From NCBI GenBank assembly GCA_964649725.1, contig CAZYTM010000001.1, forward strand, positions 62,001 to 126,000: a stretch of 64,000 nt of DNA, in the 5' to 3' direction. This DNA comes from CAZYTM01 sp964649725 (GTDB lineage: Bacteria; Desulfobacterota; Desulfuromonadia; Geobacterales; Geobacteraceae). A model generated the notes under the pieces. That model saw only the letters and a list, made by a program, of their open reading frames with translations, was not told the origin of the DNA and did no database searches. Positions 59,678 to 64,000 of this stretch are shown piece after piece. The first letter of the stretch is position 1, and the number at the start of each line of letters is the position of its first letter. A program made the translations under genes and the position numbers.

Positions 59678-60694
59678 CTATCTACCCACCACATTACCCG
59701 AGTCGTCGATATAGAAGGTGGTATAACTCCTGAAGGTGGTGTAACTGACACCAAGATAGGAGCTCAACGCCCCGGTCGACATGGCGGTGCTGATAAGGTA
59801 GTTGTTCATGTTGCGCAGAAAGTAGAATTTCGGGCCGATGGAGGTAGTCCAGATAGCGATCTGGGCAGCACTCGGAGCGTAGTCGTAGAGCGGCCCGGAG
59901 GCGAGCGTCCGCCTGATGATGGCATTGGAGATGGCGACCGCCCCCCGTACCACATCACCAGCGGTAACCAGCGGCAGGCTGGCCCCCACCACCGGGACAT
60001 TCCTGATGGTGCTGTTGATGGCGACAAAGACCGTCGGGTCGAGGGCCTGATTGAGCAGGCCGACCATCTTCCGCAGATGCGCCTTCCGCTCGACAGTGAA
60101 GTCGGCGTACTTCAAGTCGTAACCGTTCTGCGAGATCCCCTGGACTATCGCCATGAACGAATAGATCATCATGGTCGCCTTGATCTTCTTCAACTGCGCT
60201 TCGGTGACACCACTGGCATCAAGGTTATCCAGGCTGGCCATCGGGTCGGCGGTCAGGTCGGCAGCAGTGACCCCGCTAAGTCCCGCCTCTGTCAAAAGAT
60301 CGATGATCTGCTGGCTGGTCAGGCCGTTGGCCAGCAGGGTGGTGACCGGCGATACGACCAGTACGCCGCTCTCATCCACCTTCCGCTTCAACTTGCCGGT
60401 GAACGCCACGCCGTTGTGCATCGCATTGCTGTCATTGTACATGGTAATGGTTGAGCCGGGTGAGAGCGGGTTGGCAAAGGTGAAGGTGCCGCTTGAATCA
60501 GAGCTGGTGGAGAGCTGCTCACCGACATCCCAGGCGCCGTTGTTGTTCCGGTCTTCATAAAATATCGCCCCGCTGATATAAGGGTCGACCGCTACGCCCT
60601 GAGCACCGCTCGATGACGAACCTCCCGAGCCGCCGCAGCCGGCCATTGCCAAAAGTGCCATGGTTGCAGCTAACAACAATATCCATCTCTTCAT
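59678..60694 (-). CDS. Secreted lipoprotein of unknown function
   Basis: A 338-aa protein. ATG 60694 follows AAGGAGATTCT. Signal and lipobox LAMAGC (Cys20) with a Gly/Ser linker. Residues about 35-100 resemble an SdrD B-like/Cna-like module (ISGAIFYEDRNNNGAWDVGE), then PVTTLLANGLTSQQIIDLL and a helical C-terminal part. The N-terminal layout resembles the lipoprotein at 10193 (Gly-rich linker, then beta module, then PVTEI/PVTTLL segment), so the two may be distant relatives. Confidence 0.75.
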   Translation of the reverse strand: MKRWILLLAATMALLAMAGCGGSGGSSSSGAQGVAVDPYISGAIFYEDRNNNGAWDVGEQLSTSSDSSGTFTFANPLSPGSTITMYNDSNAMHNGVAFTGKLKRKVDESGVLVVSPVTTLLANGLTSQQIIDLLTEAGLSGVTAADLTADPMASLDNLDASGVTEAQLKKIKATMMIYSFMAIVQGISQNGYDLKYADFTVERKAHLRKMVGLLNQALDPTVFVAINSTIRNVPVVGASLPLVTAGDVVRGAVAISNAIIRRTLASGPLYDYAPSAAQIAIWTTSIGPKFYFLRNMNNYLISTAMSTGALSSYLGVSYTTFRSYTTFYIDDSGNVVGR

Positions 60695-60996
60695 AGAATC
60701 TCCTTGGTTTCAATTATAAGCAGTAACAGCTGTGAAGATGAGTGCCACTGGTTTCGACTTTAGCACATCCGGTGAGACGCTGTAAACCTGCTTCTGCGGC
60801 AAAACTTCCGGCTCTCTGAGATGAAGGAAAAATAACTTGCATCAAGCTGGCATTGCTGATTGAATTGTTTCAGATAACATAAGCTGCTCACTGGTACAAC
60901 TGTGTGTTCATTTTCGTAAAGAATGAACAATTAGATGGTATACTGAAAAAACCACCGCTGCACTGAACCATATTGTCACTGAACAAAGGGGGAGTC
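60695..60996. promoter_or_regulatory. Divergent region with operator-like inverted repeat before the aldo/keto reductase
   Basis: 302 bp between divergent genes. TGTTCATT (60905-60912) is inverted as AATGAACA (60922-60929) with a 9-bp spacer. TATACT (60939-60944) follows and fits a -10 for the aldo/keto reductase. No clear -35 for it. A repressor or activator site is likely. No other feature was seen. Confidence 0.6.
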
Positions 60997-62175
60997 ATGT
61001 CCGACGAAAAGAGCTGGAATCGACTGAACCGCCGCCAATTCATCGCCACCGGCCTGGCCGGTACCACCACGGCGCTTATCAGCAGCAACGCTCTGGCCGA
61101 GGCGCTGCAGAGATATGCCCTGGCCCAGCCATTCGTCTTCCCCAAACCGGTCTATCGCACCCTCGGCCGGACCGGCCTGCAGATAACCGTAGTCAGCTTC
61201 GGCGCCATGCTCACCCCGGAGGCAGAGGTCATCCGGATCGCCCTTGACAACGGGGTCAACTATATCGACACGGCGCGCAAATATATGGATGGCCGCAATG
61301 AGGAGATCGTCGGCAGGGCGGTCAAGGGGCGGCGCGACAAGGTCTATCTGGCGACCAAGACCCTCCCCGGCTCGAAGAGCAAGGCAGAGATCGTCAAGGA
61401 TGTTGAGACAAGCCTGAAGACCCTCGGTACCGACTATATCGATATCATCCAGCTGCACAACCTGACCGGCAAGGAGCGGGTCTACCTCACCGAGACCAGG
61501 GAGGCGCTGCAGCAGCTGAAAAAGGAGGGGAAGGTCCGCTTCTGCGGTGTCACCACCCACAAGAACCAGGCCGAGGTACTGCATGCCGTGGTGGATGACA
61601 AGGAGCGCTTCTTCGATACCGTGCTGGTCTCCTACAACTTCAAGAGCGACAAGGAGGTCGGGGAGGCTATCGCCAGGGCAGCCAAGGCGGGGGTCGGCAT
61701 CATCGCCATGAAGACCCAGGCAGGTGGGTATGCAACCGAAGCGCTCGGCAAGATCAGCCCCCATCAGGCAGCCCTCAAGTGGGCTCTGCAGGACCAGAAC
61801 GTCACCATGGCGATCCCTGGGATGAAGGACCTGGCCCAGCTGAAGGAGGATATCGCGGTGATGGGGATGCCGTTCAAGAGCGCCGATGCCCGCATCCTGC
61901 AGCGCTACAGCGAGGCGGTGCAACCTTACTACTGCCAGCTCTGCGGCAAGTGCGAGAAGAGCTGCCCGGCCGGAGTCGAGATCAGCACCATCAACCGCTC
62001 CCTTATGTATGCCGAAGGGTACCGGAACCTGGAACTGGCCCGTGCCACCTATCAGGAGTTGCCGGCCGGCACTTCGGCCTTATCCTGCCTCGACTGCGCC
62101 GTCTGCGTTGCCCGCTGCAGCAACGGGCTCGACATCTCCGCCAAGATGGAACGGGCAAGAATGGTGCTGGCCTGA
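60997..62175 (+). CDS. Tat-exported aldo/keto reductase with C-terminal 2[4Fe-4S] domain
   Basis: A 392-aa protein. AAGGGGGAGTC precedes ATG 60997. Tat-type motif NRRQFIATGLAGTTTALIS (RR-x-F). The AKR barrel (residues about 45-300) has YRTLGRTGLQITVVSFGAM, the catalytic Asp/Tyr in NYIDTARKYMDGRNEE and Lys in VYLATKTLPG. The C-terminus carries CQLCGKCEKSCP and CLDCAVCVARCS, two 4Fe-4S clusters. Related proteins are oxidoreductases of unknown substrate. Possibly a periplasmic electron-transfer reductase. Confidence 0.92.
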   Translation: MSDEKSWNRLNRRQFIATGLAGTTTALISSNALAEALQRYALAQPFVFPKPVYRTLGRTGLQITVVSFGAMLTPEAEVIRIALDNGVNYIDTARKYMDGRNEEIVGRAVKGRRDKVYLATKTLPGSKSKAEIVKDVETSLKTLGTDYIDIIQLHNLTGKERVYLTETREALQQLKKEGKVRFCGVTTHKNQAEVLHAVVDDKERFFDTVLVSYNFKSDKEVGEAIARAAKAGVGIIAMKTQAGGYATEALGKISPHQAALKWALQDQNVTMAIPGMKDLAQLKEDIAVMGMPFKSADARILQRYSEAVQPYYCQLCGKCEKSCPAGVEISTINRSLMYAEGYRNLELARATYQELPAGTSALSCLDCAVCVARCSNGLDISAKMERARMVLA

Positions 62176-62176
62176 G

Positions 62177-63073
62177 ATGTTGTCCCGCTTACTGATCATC
62201 TTCCTGCTGCTTCTGCCGCTGCCGCTTGATGCTGGCGAGGAACAGCCGGCCAGCCTCTTCCCGGCGCCGGCCTGCGGTAGCGGCTGGCAGCTGGATGGCA
62301 AGGTGCAGCTCTTTGACCGGGAGAACCTCTTCGAACGGATCAATGGCGAGGCCGAGCTCTACCTGCCGTACGGCTTCGACCAGCTTGCCTACGCCCGCTA
62401 TGCCAACTTAAAGGAGCCACGGCAGGGGATCGATGCCGACATCTACCGGCTCGGTTCGCTGCTGGATTCCTTCGGCATCTACGCAACCTATCGCCGCCGT
62501 GACGACCCCGAATTGGCCATCGGCGCAGAAGGGACCGGTACGTCAACGCAGCTCTTCTTTTACCAGGACCGTTATCTGGTCCGGTTGCAGGCTACCGGTG
62601 GAGCCGAGCCGGGAGAAGTGCAGCTTCTTGCCTGCGCCAGGGCAATAGCCGCCAGGCTCCCGCCGGGGAGCGGTCGGCCGGCAATGCTGGATACCTTTCT
62701 CCTCCCGGAGGTGGAGAAGAAGAGCGAGCGCTATATCGCCCAGAGCCTGCTCGGCTACGACTTTTTCCGTCGCGGCATGTTGGCCGATGCCCGGCTCTCC
62801 GGCGAACCGGTCCAGCTCTTCCTCCTCTCCGAGGAGTCGGCTGCATCGGCCGGTCAGCTGCTGGACAACTACCGCGCCTACCTGCAGGGTGGTGGCAAGG
62901 AGCCACAATCCGGCGGCAAAGCGGGCGAAGCCGCGCTGCAGGGGGTCGACCCGCTCTATGGCCAGGTTTTGCTACTGCAGCGCGGCCGGCAGCTGGCCGG
63001 ACTGGTCCGCTGGAAGGATGCTGCCGCTGCCCGCCGGTTGCTGGAACAGCTGCTCAGCCGGACAGGGGAGTGA
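62177..63073 (+). CDS. Secreted DUF6599-like protein
   Basis: A 298-aa protein. ATG 62177 is 1 bp after the AKR stop, so coupled; the frame is open well upstream to 61886 but within AKR. Signal peptide RLLIIFLLLLPLPLDAG. The mature part starts with WQLDGKVQLFDRENLFERIN, then GEAELYLPYGFDQLAYARYA and FFYQDRYLVRLQATGG, the pattern of DUF6599 proteins. Function unknown; probably works with the AKR. Confidence 0.82.
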   Translation: MLSRLLIIFLLLLPLPLDAGEEQPASLFPAPACGSGWQLDGKVQLFDRENLFERINGEAELYLPYGFDQLAYARYANLKEPRQGIDADIYRLGSLLDSFGIYATYRRRDDPELAIGAEGTGTSTQLFFYQDRYLVRLQATGGAEPGEVQLLACARAIAARLPPGSGRPAMLDTFLLPEVEKKSERYIAQSLLGYDFFRRGMLADARLSGEPVQLFLLSEESAASAGQLLDNYRAYLQGGGKEPQSGGKAGEAALQGVDPLYGQVLLLQRGRQLAGLVRWKDAAAARRLLEQLLSRTGE

Positions 63074-63120
63074 ACTGATAATTGTTGCAGAGGTATAATT
63101 TTTCTGCTAGGCGTAAGGAT

Positions 63121-63585
63121 ATGCATCTCGTGAAAAACTATCCGGGCAGTCGCTACCTTGTCATGGCGCTTATCATCCTCCTTCTGCCGGCCGTCGCTCT
63201 GGGACGGCAGAGACGTTACGTCGGCGGCGACGAGCAGAAGGAGCGTTCCTCCAGCTATGAGGCGAAACCTGTTGCCCCAGCTCAGTCGTTGCCGGTGCCT
63301 GCCGTCTCCTCCGGCTCTCCACCTGCTGCTGCCGGTGAGCCCGGGGGCAATCCCCCCGCTTCACAGATATTCACCTGGCAAGAACGAAATATCATCTATG
63401 CCACCAATGATCCGCGTAACATCCCCCCGCGCATCAACAAACGGCTCGATCCCCCCGACCCGAAGCAGCTGGTGGTAAGGATGGCAGGGGACACTCCGCC
63501 GCCGGACAAAAACGTCAAAGGGAAAAAGCGTCGCGGCAAGGGAGTTCGCAGACCGGCCGCAGCCACACCTGTCACCACCCCCTGA
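63121..63585 (+). CDS. Small secreted Pro/Lys-rich protein
   Basis: A 154-aa protein. TAAGGAT precedes ATG 63121. Signal peptide (ALIILLLPAVALGRQ), then a Pro/Ser/Ala-rich, probably disordered mature region with a basic C-terminus (KNVKGKKRRGKGVRRPAAAT). No recognisable domain. It follows the DUF6599-like gene by 47 bp, in the same direction. Confidence 0.65.
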   Translation: MHLVKNYPGSRYLVMALIILLLPAVALGRQRRYVGGDEQKERSSSYEAKPVAPAQSLPVPAVSSGSPPAAAGEPGGNPPASQIFTWQERNIIYATNDPRNIPPRINKRLDPPDPKQLVVRMAGDTPPPDKNVKGKKRRGKGVRRPAAATPVTTP

Positions 63586-63613
63586 TTGCACTCTGCAGAC
63601 CGACCGAATCGCT

Positions 63614-64000
63614 TCAGGCTATCACCTCGGGGCTGAAACCGCGCCGCATGGTATTTTCCGTCACGACCCGCGGCTCCAGAAACTGCAGCAGGTAATCCGG
63701 CCCCCCTGCCTTGGAGCCGACCCCGGAGAGGCGGAAGCCGCCGAACGGCTGACGACCTACCATAGCACCGGTTATCGGACGGTTCAGATAGAGGTTGCCG
63801 GCCCGCAACTGCTCGCTCACCTGGCGGATAGAGGCCGGGCTGCGGGAATAGAGCCCGCCGGTCAAGGCATAGTCGCTATCATTGGCTATGGCCAGCGCCT
63901 CAGCCATGCTGCCGGCCCGGATTACTGCCAGCAGCGGGCCGAACACCTCTTCGCGCAGGACGCGTGAATCGGCCGGCAGGTCGGCCACCACCATGGCCGG
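63614..64000 (-). CDS. 1-pyrroline-5-carboxylate dehydrogenase-type ALDH (partial, N-terminus outside window)
   Basis: C-terminal about 129 codons of an aldehyde dehydrogenase, reading in from the right edge. The visible part begins near VVADLPADSRVLREEVFGPL and has the C-terminal signature NRPITGAMVGRQPFGGFRLS, GVGSKAGGPDYLLQFLEPR, typical of the Gly-Ser-rich end of P5C dehydrogenases (RocA/PutA). This enzyme oxidises P5C semialdehyde to glutamate. The catalytic Cys and NAD site are out of view. Confidence 0.85.
   Translation of the reverse strand, partial: PAMVVADLPADSRVLREEVFGPLLAVIRAGSMAEALAIANDSDYALTGGLYSRSPASIRQVSEQLRAGNLYLNRPITGAMVGRQPFGGFRLSGVGSKAGGPDYLLQFLEPRVVTENTMRRGFSPEVIA

Noticed and set aside
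61886..62176. N-terminal extension of the DUF6599-like gene
   Set aside because: Overlaps the AKR gene; the signal peptide begins at 62177.
1..64000. CRISPR arrays, rRNA, tRNA, intact transposase genes
   Set aside because: None seen by reading: no regularly spaced direct repeats, no TTCGAATCC-type tRNA arms and no transposase motifs.

Overview
The window looks like a chromosomal segment of a Geobacter-type bacterium (Desulfuromonadota/Geobacterales). This is an inference from gene content: a giant multicopper oxidase of the OmpB/OmpC kind, a c-type cytochrome fused to a periplasmic binding domain, a split glycine decarboxylase (gcvPA/gcvPB), an OFA-family MFS carrier, bacteriohemerythrin, a response regulator with a PilZ domain, and many small secreted or Cys-rich proteins. 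Base composition is moderately GC-rich, except for a clearly AT-richer gene at 22426-23367. I found no rRNA, tRNA, CRISPR array, intact insertion sequence or prophage.

Layout. 1-3537: an edge-truncated B12/radical SAM protein, a MocR-type regulator, and two tandem OsmC-like genes read divergently from it across a 12-bp inverted repeat. 3915-11410: a probable extracellular redox operon (cytochrome/binding-protein fusion, 1469-aa multicopper oxidase with a dockerin-like tail, lipoprotein). 11661-14839: a small regulon in which a ferredoxin-nitroreductase and a B12/radical SAM-TetR operon share the same 16-bp operator. 14871-21654: a tetR-MFP-RND-OMF efflux operon on the minus strand. 21734-24062: a repeat-rich stretch with two inverted-repeat elements around an AT-rich DUF4424 gene. 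24165-28677: the glycine cleavage operon gcvT-gcvH-gcvPA-gcvPB, with an operator-like palindrome over its promoter and a strong terminator at its end.

28756-47405 is mostly small housekeeping or signalling genes: a 59-aa SAP-like protein, an OFA transporter, YjbQ, an RR-PilZ protein, an aminotransferase preceded by an Ala-rich 30-codon ORF and a terminator, tandem paralogous secreted proteins, a cupin, a VOC protein, a Cys-less thiolase-DUF35 fusion, YdcF, an AMIN protein, a CoA-binding protein, a DUF815 ATPase, hemerythrin, and DUF523-DUF1722. 47629-64000 holds a candidate small RNA, a 2064-aa secreted repeat protein whose tail resembles that of the multicopper oxidase, a hybrid substrate-binding/PAS histidine kinase, a C45-type lipoprotein hydrolase, a Tat-exported Fe-S aldo/keto reductase, and the C-terminus of a proline-catabolic aldehyde dehydrogenase.

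The observations I rate highest are: (i) the two-promoter TetR regulon at 11661-14839; (ii) the Ala-rich leader ORF plus terminator in front of the aminotransferase at 34721-36232; (iii) the candidate sRNA with two identical UUUGGA hairpin loops at 47664-47760; and (iv) a shared dockerin-like C-terminal module on the multicopper oxidase and the 2064-aa protein. No database search was possible, so family names come from recognisable motifs only.
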